A stretch of DNA of 64,000 nt from Stachybotrys elegans (taxonomy: Eukaryota; Ascomycota; Sordariomycetes; Hypocreales; Stachybotryaceae): positions 806,001 through 870,000 of the forward strand of contig JAGPNK010000002.1 in NCBI GenBank assembly GCA_020746835.1, given 5' to 3'. The notes under the pieces were generated by a model. That model saw only the letters and a list, made by a program, of their open reading frames with translations. It ran no database searches and was not told where the DNA came from. Both the position numbers and the translations under genes were made by a program. Every line of letters starts with the position of its first letter. Position 1 is the stretch's first letter. Positions 44,001 through 54,643 of the stretch are shown piece after piece.

Positions 44001-44573
44001 ATGTAGCTGGGTTATCTATTGGGAGATGGACCAAGGGGAGACAGTTTCATGGCTTTTGCGATTGGTAGGCTGGTTGTATACGTATGATTGTTTCACTGTG
44101 TAATGCTAAGATACCTTTTTATGTGAGTTTTCAACGCCTCTCTTCTAAACCTGTTTATACTTGAACCAGCCTTTTCCCCGTTGGATATTGCCCAGAGCTG
44201 TAGTGTCATCTCGCACTGGGGAAATATTGTCAAAAGAAAGTATCTAATCTCGCAAAGATGGTCCGTATAACTCTTTGTAGTCCATCGCTTCGGGTTAGAT
44301 TCATGCTGGGTTTATATAAAATAGTATGGTCGTAGCCAGGCTTCTCCCGCTCTGGCCGGCATAGTGAATCCTATGCCCGGCTCGTGGCGGTTTCCCTAGT
44401 GCTCTCTTTCACTGCTTTTTTTCTATCCCATTCCAATATGCTGCCTCCCATAAATTCGAGCCGTGAACTAGGCCAGCGGCCCGAGCCAAGAATATCCTTT
44501 ACGAGTCCTCCCCCCCTTGCTTTTTTTCTCCTTCTTTCGCACGAAAGCTAAACCAGTCTTTAGGATTACCCCC
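44001..44573. other. Convergent 3' intergenic region
   Basis: This gap lies between the stop codons of the repeat protein and NAA10. T-rich stretches at 44520-44530 fit 3' UTRs. No gene is seen. Confidence 0.45.
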
Positions 44574-45337
44574 TCATGCCTTGCTCTCGTTCTTTTCTAC
44601 CAGGTCGCCGACGCCGAGACCCCTCCCCACGGCGACCTTGATCTTCTTCTCCTTCTGATCGGCCTCGGGGTCGCGGCCGACCTCACCGACGGCGTCACCC
44701 TCGTCGGCGTGCTCGTGGCCGTTTGCACCGTTGGCCTTGTCCTCGGCGTCGTCCTCCTCCTGCTCCTCGCGCTTGATCTGGTTGCGAATCTCGTCGAGGT
44801 CCAGGCGCATGGAGCAGGCGTCCTCGCCGTCGGCGTAGTACTTGGCCTCCGTCTTCTCCATCTTGAAGCCCAGCGTATCCTCGTACAGGTGGCGCGCGGC
44901 GACGTTGGACACGCGCACGTGCAGGGAGACGTACTTGGCGCCAAAGGTCTCAGCCATGGCGAGTTCTGCAGCGCTGCTTGTCAGTCACAGAGAGGATGGC
45001 CGGCTTGTTTCGGGGGAGGCATACGGCTTTGACGCATGAGCTTTTCTGCGATTCCCAAGCGGCGGTGCGTGCGCATGACGCTCAAGCTGGTGATGTGGCC
45101 GTGGGGGATGCCGTCCGAGGGCTCCTCCTCCATCTTGGCCAGGACGTAGCCGACAATCTTGGGGTAGTCGTAGTGGCTCTTGCGGGGCCGGGAGACGTCG
45201 ACGGCGACGTAGCTGAGCTGGGGCCACGACAGGGCATGGTACAGATAGTATTTGAGGAAGTAGTTCTCGGGCAGGTTCTCGAGGTTGGCGTGCTGGATGA
45301 GCGGCAGGTCGGCGCTCGTGAGCAGGCGGATATCCAT
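44574..45337 (-). CDS. NAA10: N-terminal acetyltransferase A catalytic subunit NAA10 (ARD1)
   Basis: Two exons, complement(44574..44965, 45025..45337), encode 234 aa. [26 protein letters not shown] is the classical Naa10 start. The substrate-binding region [14 protein letters not shown] is intact, the acetyl-CoA motif R-x-x-G-I-A occurs in [13 protein letters not shown], and a 59-nt intron (GTATGC...CTGCAG) joins MRQS to [21 protein letters not shown]. The helix [30 protein letters not shown] follows. The C-terminal tail of about 70 residues is acidic and disordered (EEDDAEDK), as in fungal homologues. With the auxiliary subunit Naa15, NatA acetylates small N-terminal residues (Ser, Ala, Thr, Gly) exposed after Met removal on ribosomes. 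It is divergent from LTO1 by about 970 bases. Confidence 0.97.
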
Positions 45338-46304
45338 GGCGGCGGGGTCTTTCGAGTGGCGGGGACGAGGAGGCGGCGGTACGGCTCGGGTGATTGATTC
45401 GGCGTGGGTTTGCGCGGCGGAGGAGGAGGAAGAGGAGGAGAGCTGGTGCGAGGTTGAAAGTGGTTGAAGATGGCAGCCCAGCAGAAAGTGGCATGAACCC
45501 CACCAAGAGCTGCGCCTGGAGCTGATTAGTACCGCTAAGTGCAGGTGATGTGATTAATCCGGTAAATCTACAGCCATAAATAAATATCCTTTGATCTATA
45601 TCGACATACTACGAGGACTTGGAATATATTTTCATGCCATACGAAGTCAACTCTCATCTTGATAAACAATGCATTGTTGCAGTTTTGCCTGTATCCCCCA
45701 CCAAAGTCCGAGTCCATCCTACCGGCGAGCGCCTGAGAAGCTGCTATTGCAAGGAGGCCGGTTTATATTGTTACTGCTGAATTGTCTCGAGACTACTCCT
45801 CATTCTGGTGGGAAATTGATTTGCTGATTTATGTATATGTTAATCTTCCTGAGTGAGCCGCAGTGTTGAATCCTGGGAGTACTTATATTTGTGGAGGCTG
45901 CGATGTTGAGGTTCTGAATTAGTGCCCCCTCGTTGCTTTATACCAACTCGCAGCCCTATGTTCGGGATGCCAGAGAGGGCTAGGATGGGAACATGTTAAT
46001 TCATTCTTTGCTGGAAATGCAGCTATACTTCACTTTCAAGTGTTATTGATCCCGAATTATAGAAGAGCGGGCTATGGCCCAGCACGATTATCTGTTGCCA
46101 CGTACCTTCAGGTGCTTTTTATGCCCCGCCATCAATGACTCAAATCCTGACTATCGCAACCACCTCTCACTGACATTTCACAACATTCACACGCCTCACA
46201 GAACTGCCGGCATAATTTTAAATACTTAAAAAAGGCCCATATTCCCTTGAGGCAAGAAGAACGCTACCTTCATCGGGCTTTTATCCCCGTGGCCGCAAAA
46301 CACC
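45338..46304. other. Divergent promoter region NAA10 / LTO1
   Basis: This 1 kb lies between two start codons. The middle (45540-46100) is AT-rich with no recognisable gene. A TTTTAAATA element at about 46216 could serve as the LTO1 TATA box. Nothing else is supported. Confidence 0.45.
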
Positions 46305-46763
46305 ATGGCTGCCGACCCTCTCGACGACGTCTTCAACCTCGAGGACCAGTTCTACCAGCAAGGCTACCAGCAGGGCCTCGCCGACGGCGTCCAGGCCGGC
46401 AAGGTCGAGGGCCGGTCCTTTGGCATGGAGACGGGCCTCGACAAGTTCCTCGAGAGCGGCCGCCTGGCCTCCAAGGCCGTCGTCTGGGCCAACCGCGCCC
46501 GCAGGACCAAGGGCAGCGGCGGCGATGACGACGGCTGCGCGCTGCCGCCGCTGGCCGCCGCCAACGCCCGCCTAGACAAGAACATCGGCATGCTGTACGC
46601 GCTCGTCGAGCCCGATACGCTGTCGACGGCCAACACGGACGAGGCCGTGCAGGACTTTGACGATCGCTTCAAGAGGGCCCAGGGCAAGGCCAAGATTATT
46701 GAGCGCATGGTCAGTACGGCCGGTAAAGATTCCCCAGAACGGGATGGCGTCCCACGACCGTGA
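46305..46763 (+). CDS. LTO1: LTO1/ORAOV1-like protein (Yae1 partner)
   Basis: One exon, 152 aa, from ATG 46305. The N-terminal half has the deca-GX3 pattern: YQQGYQQGLADGVQAGKVEGRSFGMETG, given here in shortened form as Gly every fourth residue from about 20 to 44. The rest is a helical, Asp/Arg-rich segment with DEAVQDFDDRFKRAQGKAKIIERM. Lto1 pairs with Yae1 and recruits the cytosolic Fe-S assembly targeting complex to Rli1 (ABCE1), supplying its 4Fe-4S clusters. The yeast protein ends in a Trp used for recognition; here the frame ends RDGVPRP without Trp, so that part may differ or a further short exon may exist. I found no clean splice option for one. Confidence 0.85.
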   Translation: MAADPLDDVFNLEDQFYQQGYQQGLADGVQAGKVEGRSFGMETGLDKFLESGRLASKAVVWANRARRTKGSGGDDDGCALPPLAAANARLDKNIGMLYALVEPDTLSTANTDEAVQDFDDRFKRAQGKAKIIERMVSTAGKDSPERDGVPRP

Positions 46764-46977
46764 AGAGATGAGAGTCCGCTGTGTCTGGGTGTCTTGGATG
46801 GGTGTGCATTTGGGTGGCGTTTCAAGGCTGGAAAAAAACAAAAAGTCATATAGAATGCAGGGTTGATTCACTACGAGGCGGCGAGGAGTGAACCGCAAAG
46901 GGAGCTTCTATTTCTTTCCGTCTACCACAATATTTATGTACAATGACGCCTGAAAAAACATTCGAGTCTCGCTTCTC

Positions 46978-47767
46978 TCACGCGAAGGATCGGACGGGAT
47001 ATCTGCATTGCAAAGTTAGCACGCCAAACGCCACTCCATGCTGCGCCCGGATAACCGCCGGACGATAGAAAGTAGTGAGGTTGCATGACTTACCCCTCGC
47101 CGTAAGAGCCGTGGTCCTCGGCCAGCTCATACTTGTACACCTCCCAGTCTCCCGAGGTGTTCTGCACCTGGCCGCTGGGCAGCGGGGGCAGGCCGTTGAC
47201 GAAGAGGTCCTTGGCGATGACGTCCTTGCCGGCCGTCTCGAGGCACTTGGCCAGGCCCGTCTCGCTCTGCTGCTGGACCTCGACGAGCTGCTTCTCGCCG
47301 GCCTCGCCGATGAGCTCGACCCTCGGGGCGGCGGCGCTGCCCAGCGTCAGCAGCGCCACGGCGTCGCTCTGGTTGACGACGCTGAGCTTGGGGTAGGCGC
47401 GGCGCACGTCGCGCTTCCAGTACGGGTTGTCGGCGAGGTCGGCCGCCGGCAGCGTCACGGGGTCCTCGAAGGGCGTGGGCTCCGAGCCCGGCGCCGGCGT
47501 GCGGTAGTACGGGTTCAGGGGGATACCGTTGGATCGGTCGGGCGAGATGGCCGCCACGCGGCGGAACGCCTCCCAGATGCCCTTGGACTGGACGGTTTGC
47601 TTCTGCGGGCCGGGCACAAACTGCGCGTTAGCTCACTTGGGGGACGTTTCTTGAGGGCTGCGGCGGGCCATTGGTCGGGCAGGGCGGTGGTTTCGGGAGG
47701 CAATTGGGCGTACCTTGGCGATGGAAACGACGCCGCTGGCGGCCTTGGCTACCGCTTTGGACGACAT
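46978..47767 (-). CDS. NADH:ubiquinone oxidoreductase 21.3 kDa subunit
   Basis: Three exons, complement(46978..47002, 47094..47602, 47714..47767), encode 195 aa. Exon 1 (18 codons) starts MSSKAVAKAASGVVSIAK. The intron can end at either of two in-frame CAG sites 18 nt apart; the inner one gives SIAKKQTVQSKGIWEAF, the better family match, and the outer one adds FVPGPQ. The core has SNGIPLNPYYRTPAPG, ADLADNPYWKRDVRRAYPKLSVVNQSD and EAGEKQLVE. Exon 2 seems to stop at GEG, but a donor (GTAAGT) there leads over 91 nt to a 25-nt exon coding YPVRSFA, which matches the family's YPxRxF end. The subunit is one of the accessory proteins of complex I, at the matrix side. Confidence 0.93.
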
Positions 47768-48314
47768 TGTGAGGTTGCGGAGGGGAGAGGGTCTGTGGTG
47801 GTGAGGGATTGCGTCGAATGCCGACGTTGAATTGAAGCTATCATTGCTCTGTGGATAGAAAGTGGCCGAGGTTCTGCCGTGGAACACCTACCCTGTACCA
47901 CTCTGCTGGATGTGACCACAATTCCAAGGAAGATGCTGGATGTACGAATGCGGAGTGTCTGTGGTCACAATTAATTGAATCTGTAGAGAATGACGGGCAA
48001 TGGTGTTGTCATGTGTTATTTATTGAATATTGGTGTGAGTATGGTGTTATTTATGACGTGCTTCTCGCCTGCTTGAACAGCGCATGAATGAGTCATGCGC
48101 ATGTATCCTTTCTTTTCGGGATCAACTTTGAAAGGAAGTGACACAAATATGCACATCGTATATGATCAATTTCGAATATACTACAAGCTACGACCGACTC
48201 CATCTACGGCCCTCAACTCCTCCCATCCCTACAAGTACGCCCTTCACCAAGCCTGCATTATCATTTATACAAAAAGCGAGAAACAAAAAACATCCAGCGA
48301 AAACAGCAGCAGCA
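47768..48314. other. Intergenic region
   Basis: This gap holds the complex I subunit's upstream region and the 3' flank of the peroxiredoxin. An AT-rich section (48000-48300) is present. No gene is supported. Confidence 0.45.
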
Positions 48315-49096
48315 TCACTTCATCTCCTCGACGAGCTTGCGCACAGCGTCCACGGTGGCAGCAGGCCCGCCGGGCGTGGCGAGGAGCACCTTGCCGTCCT
48401 TGTCGACGGCGAAGACGCCGCGCAGGGCCGACTTGGCCGTCTTGCGCAGGCCGATGGCGGCCAGCAGCGTGGCGGACGGGTCGCAGAGCAGAGGGTAGGG
48501 CAGCTTCTGCTTCTCCTTGAAGTTGGTGTTGGCCTTGGGCGAGTCGGTGCTCAGGCCGTAGATGGCGAGGCCGCCCGCCGTCAGCGGCTCGTATGAGTCG
48601 CGGAACATGCAGGCCTGGTTGGTGCCTGTTTTCGCCGGAGCGCTATGTCAGCTGGCTGGGTCTTCTCTAGGAGATTGGGAGGGAGTTTCTGGGAATGCGA
48701 CTTACAGCCGGGTGTCGAGGCCCTTGGGTAGGTGAAGATGACGACTCCAGCCTTGCTCTCCTCCACAAGCGCCTTGAGCGTCGTCTTCTTGCCGTCATTG
48801 GTTTCAATCTCACCGCCAAAGCCCTCCAGGGTAATGGTGTTACCAACGGCGACCTCCTCTGCCGCTGGCTTCTCCTCCTCCTCAGCAGGCTTCTTCTCCT
48901 CAGCGGCAGCCGGCGCCTCCTCCTCCTTCTTCGCAGCAGCCTTGTCCTCCTTGGGCTGCTCCTTCTTGGCGCCCTTGACGGCGTCCTTCACCTTTGCGCC
49001 AGCCTTGGCGGCCTTGCCCTTGGCCGTCGCCTTCTTGGGCGCAGGAGCCGGAGCCGGCGGCTCGCGGGCTTTGCGCTTGCGCAGCTCAACAGGCAT
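48315..49096 (-). CDS. DOT5: Nuclear 1-Cys/2-Cys peroxiredoxin of the PrxQ/BCP type (DOT5-like)
   Basis: Two exons, complement(48315..48625, 48706..49096), encode 233 aa. The start MPVELRKRKAREP carries a basic nuclear-type signal. Residues 15-85 are a Pro/Ala/Lys/Glu-rich low-complexity part (KKATAKGKAAKAGAKV). The AhpC-TSA fold begins with VGNTITLEGFGGEIET. The peroxidatic Cys is C131 in PRASTPGC, split across the 80-nt intron (GTAAGT...AAACAG), and the resolving Cys is C136 (CTNQAC), the five-residue spacing of bacterioferritin-comigratory peroxiredoxins. Then come GLSTDSPKANTNF and LPYPLLCDP, and the protein ends in EEMK. Yeast Dot5 is the nuclear thiol peroxidase. The protein reduces hydroperoxides with thioredoxin. 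The gene is divergent from the small membrane-protein gene. Confidence 0.93.
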
Positions 49097-49968
49097 ATCT
49101 GCGACAAAGGTGGTAACGGGAGCGTGTGCGACTGATGCGGGAAAAGGGAGCGAGGGAGGGGGGAAACAGAGGGCGTGTTTGCGCGCACGGAAAACTACAG
49201 CGTATGTATCTGCAAAGGAGAAAGGAAGAGAGAAGGAAGAAGAGGTGGGATTTTGCGCAAAGGTGGGAAGGGCAAGGGCCTCTACTTGATATGAGAGCGA
49301 GCGAGCGCGCGCGCGCAATCGGCCACTATGTTAATTTTAATGTAAGGTACCTCCAACCACCTACCTACATCTCCTTCCAAGGGGGGGTCAGCGCGCGCAA
49401 GAATTGCCGTGGCCAGTCTCCTTTCCGATCAGGAATGGGCCATGAAACGGCCGCTTGCAAATCAAACGAGCACCGGGGAGGAAAAGAAAAAATCAATAAA
49501 AAATAATAATTAAAATAACAAAAGGCAGGCCTGCCCAGCCAATCAAGCCTCTGCGACAGCTTTCTTCCCCCCCAGGGAGCTTGGGCCAGGTTACAAGCTC
49601 AGCAGGGCGCCACAGAATAGCATAGGCGGTATTATAGCTGCGATCCTGTGGCCTTTGGGGGGGCAACGCGCGTCTGTCAAAGAGAGGTTTAGCCGCCTTC
49701 AGCCTGTGCCGTGCCTCTCTGCGTTGCTTGACAGTGCGGGTGGGTTCCGAAGAGGTCTAGACTGTAAATAGGGACCATAGGGCCCTGTGGTCGGGGACCT
49801 GGACAGTGATCTATAGGGGCCTAGTTTATTCAGCACCCGACCCGAGGAAAACCCACCTACTTTCCATCTTTAAGCGGATCAGTCCATTATCTTGGCATCA
49901 GCTGTTGCTCATTCAATCACTCACTCATCCACACTCTCACCACGATTGTCACAGAGTGGCCGAGCATC
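49097..49968. other. Divergent promoter region peroxiredoxin / small membrane protein
   Basis: These 870 bases lie between two start codons. A GCGCGC dinucleotide run (49303-49315) and poly-A/T runs at 49480-49520 are seen. The left part is the peroxiredoxin leader. No gene is supported. Confidence 0.45.
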
Positions 49969-50315
49969 ATGAAGTCCAGGTCAAGAGTGAGCGGACCGAA
50001 TCCATCCATCTCATCTCACCGCTTACCTGTCTCCTAGCAATTCGTCGCCCCCATCGCAGCCTTTACCATGGCGTGCCTAGTATTTGTGTAAGTCGCGCCA
50101 GACACACAACCCAAGATACCGCTCCCATCCTCCAGCACGGCACTCATGCTCGCTCCTAGATACACGCGGTCATCAATACGACTCGCCAGAGAACAAGCAG
50201 TAAGGCGCTCAGCTCCCGGTCATAACAGACACTGCCTGACCTCTACTAGAAAACCCAAAAGTTAACAGAGTGGGAGAACCGTCATCGGCAAGACAACTCC
50301 AACAGTCGATCATAA
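49969..50315 (+). CDS. Small single-pass membrane protein, 57 aa, four exons
   Basis: The gene has no long open frame and is visible only after joining exons: 49969..49986, 50038..50087, 50160..50199, 50250..50315. Donors are GTGAGC, GTAAGT and GTAAGG; acceptors are CTCCTAG twice and CTACTAG; the introns are 51, 72 and 50 nt. The product starts MKSRSR, has one hydrophobic segment (FVAPIAAFTMACLVFVY, about residues 8-24), then a basic-and-polar tail with TRSSIRLAREQA and ends in NSNSRS. All three joins keep the frame, and the result looks like a type of short membrane protein widespread in Pezizomycotina (a helix, then a short RT/RSSI-type basic stretch). I cannot name it. Mitochondrial or ER membrane location is possible. 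Confidence 0.7.
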
Positions 50316-50889
50316 GCACCATAATCAATACATCTAATCTCACGCATGGAAGGAAAAGACTTATCGTGTGCAAGTCATCTATATGTCACCCTTGCTGCTT
50401 TTCCAGCACGCACATGTAATAACTCCTAGGCGACCCAGTAGCATGTAACAATAAAGACGAGTGGAAATCACCAACCGGCGCAACTCCCTGTGTGGAGGAC
50501 AGAAAAGAAGAAGAAAAAAAAGAGAGAACGGAAATGAAAAAGAACCAGGCGTGCGCAAAACCATGCATCCATACTCCCTCTCCTTCCCACCACTCTCCAT
50601 GCACCAGCTTGCTGCCCCCGCGCGTCGATATCAAGAACCACGGCCAGCCGAATCCGAATGCAAAAAGGAACGAGCGGGAGAAGCGAGTAAAAAAGACGAA
50701 TTGGACGTGATCCAATGACGACCCCCATGAGCCAGAATCTATCTATACCTACAGCCAGGAAAGGGTATATGAGCACCGCTTCAACTTCAGGCAAACCCCC
50801 CTCCAATCAGTCAAACATCGTCCCCGAATCACCCCACATGCGATATGTATATTCCCGGTAATATTCCTCTCGGTGTTGCTTTTGGAACC
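50316..50889. other. Convergent 3' intergenic region
   Basis: This gap lies between two converging stop codons. It has an A-rich patch (50505-50530). No gene is supported. Confidence 0.45.
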
Positions 50890-52183
50890 TTACAGACTTT
50901 CCGCGTGACGTCGCTGGGCAGACTGGCCTTCCAGTCTGGCCTGGTTGAGACGCTTCATAATATATTCATACGTCAGCATCGTGACGGTGGCGGCGGGCAC
51001 CGCGCGCATCATGTTGGTGCCCAGGCCAGCGTAAAATGCCCTCCAGCCCTCTTCATGGAGGATGGTGCGGAACGTCATCACGACCCCCTTGTACTTTGGT
51101 GAGTGTGGTGGGCCGTTCGCTGCTGTGCCAGTAATTCCCAGGCCTTGAAGAAACTGCTCGCCGGCTACCGGGCGTCTCTGCGTCTGCAGCCTAGTTCGAA
51201 TCACCTCGTGGGGATAAGTCGCGCTGCTGGCGAGGATCTTGGACAGGACTGATGCGGACAGAACTCCGACCCAATTCTCCTTCTCCCCCGACGCCAGCGC
51301 CTCACCCATACCATGTCCCGTGAAGACCGTCTTTAGGTACTCGTACGTAGGGAACTGAACCGCAACGTGGGACAGACCTAGCAAGGCCGGCGTGAGACCT
51401 GAGTAGAATGCCGTAATTCCCTCAGAAGTGTACATTTTCCTGGCGGCGTCAATCGTCGACCGGTAATGCCATGGCGAGTGCATAATTGGCCTCGTCGTTG
51501 GGGTGCTACCCGTTTTGGGGAATGGCGAATAGTTCTCGTGTGGCTGAACATGACTCTGTGACATGAGTCTCGTCTTGATGACCCAGATGGGATTCGTTAC
51601 AATGGTGCTACTGGCACCGGCTATTATGGACGACCAGAAGTTGAGGAGGTGCGTGTTTTCTGCAGAGCGTCATGTTAGCATGCTGCGAGTTCGGAGGGTA
51701 ACAGCAAAGGGAAAACAACGCACGTGTATGTGGCCCTAGATGCAGCTTGCACTCATTGTAGACTGTGAACCAAACCGCCCAGGTGGGAAGATAACCAAGC
51801 ACAATGGGGCCGAGTCCCCGGTACATGCCTCGGATGCCTTCCTGTCGCCATATGACCCTGGCGGTGCCTACCAGGCCATTGTAGATTTTGGGATGCCCGG
51901 CATGGCGGCCTCTGTCCACGGGAGTGAGCCCGCCCTGGGCCTGCAGCTTGGTCTTGATGACGTCGAGCGGGCAGGTGACAACGCCCGAGGTGAAGCCACC
52001 GATGGCTCCGGCTATGGCGTGGAACTGGGAGTCGGGAGCGTTGGCTGCCCACCTCTGCAGCGGCGTCGCTGGGCCCGCATGGTGCATGGTGGAGTCGGCG
52101 ACGGGAGCGGCGAGAGTGTAGGAGGAAGGGACATAATCTGGTGGAGAGTGCCGAGTCGGCTGGGGGTGTTGGTCGTGAGACAT
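50890..52183 (-). CDS. YIA6: Mitochondrial NAD+ carrier (YIA6/NDT1 type)
   Basis: Two exons, complement(50890..51659, 51724..52183), encode 409 aa. The N-terminal 50 residues are Pro/His-rich. Three mitochondrial carrier repeats follow, each with its own signature: PLDVIKTKL (from residue 72), NPIWVIKTRL (second repeat) and YPHEVIRTRLQ (third). The Trp in the second motif (P-I-W) is found in the NAD+/pyrimidine nucleotide carriers rather than in the usual PxD carriers. The 64-nt intron (GTGCGT...CTGCAG) joins GPHT to QNTHLLNFWSSIIAGASSTIVT. Yia6 imports NAD+ into the matrix. The pyrimidine nucleotide carrier Rim2 is a possible alternative. Confidence 0.9.
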
Positions 52184-54091
52184 TCCCTCCTCCAGAGAGG
52201 GGGAGGTGTAGAGGCGCCGAGGTGTAGAGGTTGGATGTTGGATGTTGGGGGTCTGTCGGATGGGGCTCGTCTGACGTAAATGGGCAAGCAGGGTGTGTGT
52301 GGGATGATGGTGGTGCGGAAAAGCTCGGGATTTTCAGCGGTTGAGACGTGAGCAGAAAAGAAGGTTATGGCGCGAGAGTGAGGTCGAGGGGTGAGGGTTG
52401 TATCGAGGTCGCAGTCGCAGTCGCAGTCGTAGTCGTAGCCGGTGTTGGTAGCTGAGGTCTGTCGCGGAATGCCGCCTCGTGAGGGATTGCTCGATATGGC
52501 TGCAGATGGAGAGGTGTATGGATGTCCTGTATGGCCCAGTTGCCGGTGCTGCGGGGAACGCTGCCGCACCGTGACCGTTCCCGCCTAGCGAATGCTGCCG
52601 GCCATTGACCTGGACAAGGAAACACGGGGCGCTCACTGTCGATGCGGGCCAAGACGACCAGAGGCGACGAGCGTGCGGGTGAAAGGAAGGGGTCGGGTCG
52701 GTCGGGCGGGCTGGGAGAGGGAGGAGAGGAAGAGGGAGAGGGAGAGAAGGTGAGCGAATGGTGCAGAGGTAGGAACAAGCCAAGGTAGTGTCGAGACGAT
52801 GCCTCTAGCGAGCAGAGCGGAGGTCGGTCAGGTGCCAAAGTGGGTACGAAAGCCAGATGTCCGCAGGATAAACTTCGATTCCAATGGACGCGATAAGCTA
52901 TCGCTGCTCTCCTTGATTCTCCAGCTTCTTCACCCTTACCTTTGCGTCTTTGCGAAATCCTGCCGCGCGCTCCGGGAGTTGGCGGCTGGGTTTCTTGGTG
53001 AGCCAAAGTGACCGAGAGTGGAGGCACAGCATGTACAAGGGCGCGGTACAAAGGTACTGCTAAGCTAAGGTACTTGATGGCTTCAGACTGCCCGGACCGG
53101 AGTATCTGACTCTGATGGTTATCATACTCTATGTATTTGCCTGATAATTTTGAGCTCGCTACTCTATCGACTTGCAGTGATGGAATCCAATCAAGATAGA
53201 TCCGATCCTCCCGCCAGACCTGCAGGCTAATCGCTGACTGCATGTACGCGCGCAGGCTTATTGCCGAACATGCTCCCTCACCTTTTATTCGATGCGACAT
53301 CGGCCACGTGCTATGCTGTGACCAATATGTCAAGAAATGCGCCGGCAACCAGTCTCGGAAATTTAGCCATCACTTCCATCTACCCATCATGGAAGATGTA
53401 GTAATATTCATTTGTCTCTGGTGGGATGCAAGCAAACACCTCACTGTTCAGCCATTCATTAGTTCTGGATAGTCTCAACCCTCATATGCACGCCACCTAC
53501 CACCTTGAAGGAAGCGTGTCGAACCAAGTAATGGGAATCTATCTCCAGTCTGGATCGCGGTAAAACCATACATCAAGTGTAAAATGCATACATCATCCAC
53601 TGTCCTTCTGCATCTCTCTGTGCCCTTGACATTGACATCAAGTCGCACCAATGGCGTCGCAACAAATTTACACACTGAGGCCTCGCCATCTCAGAAGAAC
53701 ATCTGGCCCCTCCATAAACCGCAGCTGTGAAAGCCAACGCTAGAGTAAATCGAAGCAGGCAAGATACCAAGTTCATCACTCAAAACAATTCGAGCAAGTT
53801 CATCCAAAACCACTTACACAACTGAGACAGCAAGCCACACTCAATTCATTGGTCCCCAAAACCAGACCATGCCGACCCCCATCGGAGAGGACCGGCTTGT
53901 GCAATAATCAGCCAATCACGTGCCTCCCAATTCAATTGCGCCTGTACCCATCCTCATCACGTGATGCCAGTAGCTATCCTCAAGTTTTAGGCTGTTCGAA
54001 CCTCAACTTCCCATTTCGCGCATCACGATATACAACTCGACCCTCCTCCGATACCCGCCTCTCCGCCCGCCCCAATCGCCCCTCGCCCACG
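52184..54091. other. Divergent intergenic region carrier / QCR7
   Basis: This 1.9 kb separates two divergent genes. The left 400 bases resemble a leader with a GTCGCA tandem repeat. The long minus-strand frame 52365-53348 has leader-like composition and is not called. No gene is supported. The QCR7 side shows no clear TATA box. Confidence 0.45.
52408..52438 (-). repeat. GTCGCA/GTCGTA tandem repeat
   Basis: Five copies of a six-base unit (three GTCGCA, then two GTCGTA) lie about 225-255 nt before the NAD carrier ATG, probably in its leader or promoter. The copies vary by one base. It is short, and a function cannot be inferred. Confidence 0.6.
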
Positions 54092-54643
54092 ATGGTCTCC
54101 CTCGCTCCCTTCGTCCTCAAGCGGCCCTGGCTGACCAAGGCCCTGATGCCTCTCGCCAACTGGTACACCGGTGCCGCCGGCTACCGCCAGCTCGGTCTCC
54201 GGTACGAAACCCTTCAACAACCCCCTTCCGCCCGAAACCCGACTTCTACATCCTTCATCCGCCTCAATTGGATACCCGCAGAATGCTGACTTGTGTCGAT
54301 TGCCATTAGCTACGACGACCTTCTCGAGGAGGAGCGTGAGGCCACCCAGATCGCTCTCAAGCGTCTCTCCCCCAAGGAGCAGTACGAGCGCATCTACCGC
54401 ATCCGCCGCTCTACTCAGCTCAGCTACCAGCACAAGATCCTGCCCCGCGACCAGTGGACCAAGCCCCATGAGGTATTCCCGCTCGCTCTCCCCCCGACAC
54501 ATTCAATGGCCACCCAGACTGACTCTTGCCTTTTTCACCTTCCCTAGGATATCCGCTACCTGAAGCCCATTCTCGATCAGGTCGAGGCTGAGCTTGCCGA
54601 GAAGGACGCACTCGACTCCATGACTGTTATCAAGAAGCACTAA
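54092..54643 (+). CDS. QCR7: Cytochrome bc1 complex subunit 7 (QCR7)
   Basis: Three exons, 54092..54201, 54310..54472, 54548..54643, encode 122 aa. The start MVSLAPFVLKRPWLTK is followed by WYTGAAGYRQLGL; the first intron (108 nt, GTACGA...CATTAG) joins LR to YDDLLEEEREATQIALKRL, and the second (75 nt, GTATTC...CCCTAG) joins KPHE to DIRYLKPIL. The motif SPKEQYERIYRIRRSTQLSYQH is diagnostic of the 14 kDa bc1 subunit. It ends in DSMTVIKKH. QCR7 is a matrix-side accessory subunit needed for assembly of complex III. Another small bc1 subunit, QCR8, lies 25 kb to the left. It converges with UBP3. Confidence 0.97.

Noticed and set aside
49951..49966. GTGGCCGAG, reminiscent of a Leu/Ser tRNA D-arm
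   Set aside because: It lies directly before the ATG of the small split gene and no tRNA body follows.
52365..53348. Long minus-strand frame of 327 codons upstream of the NAD carrier
   Set aside because: Composition is that of repetitive leader DNA (Pro/Ser runs, CAGTCG repeats) with no family signature. It overlaps the region expected to be the carrier promoter and leader.
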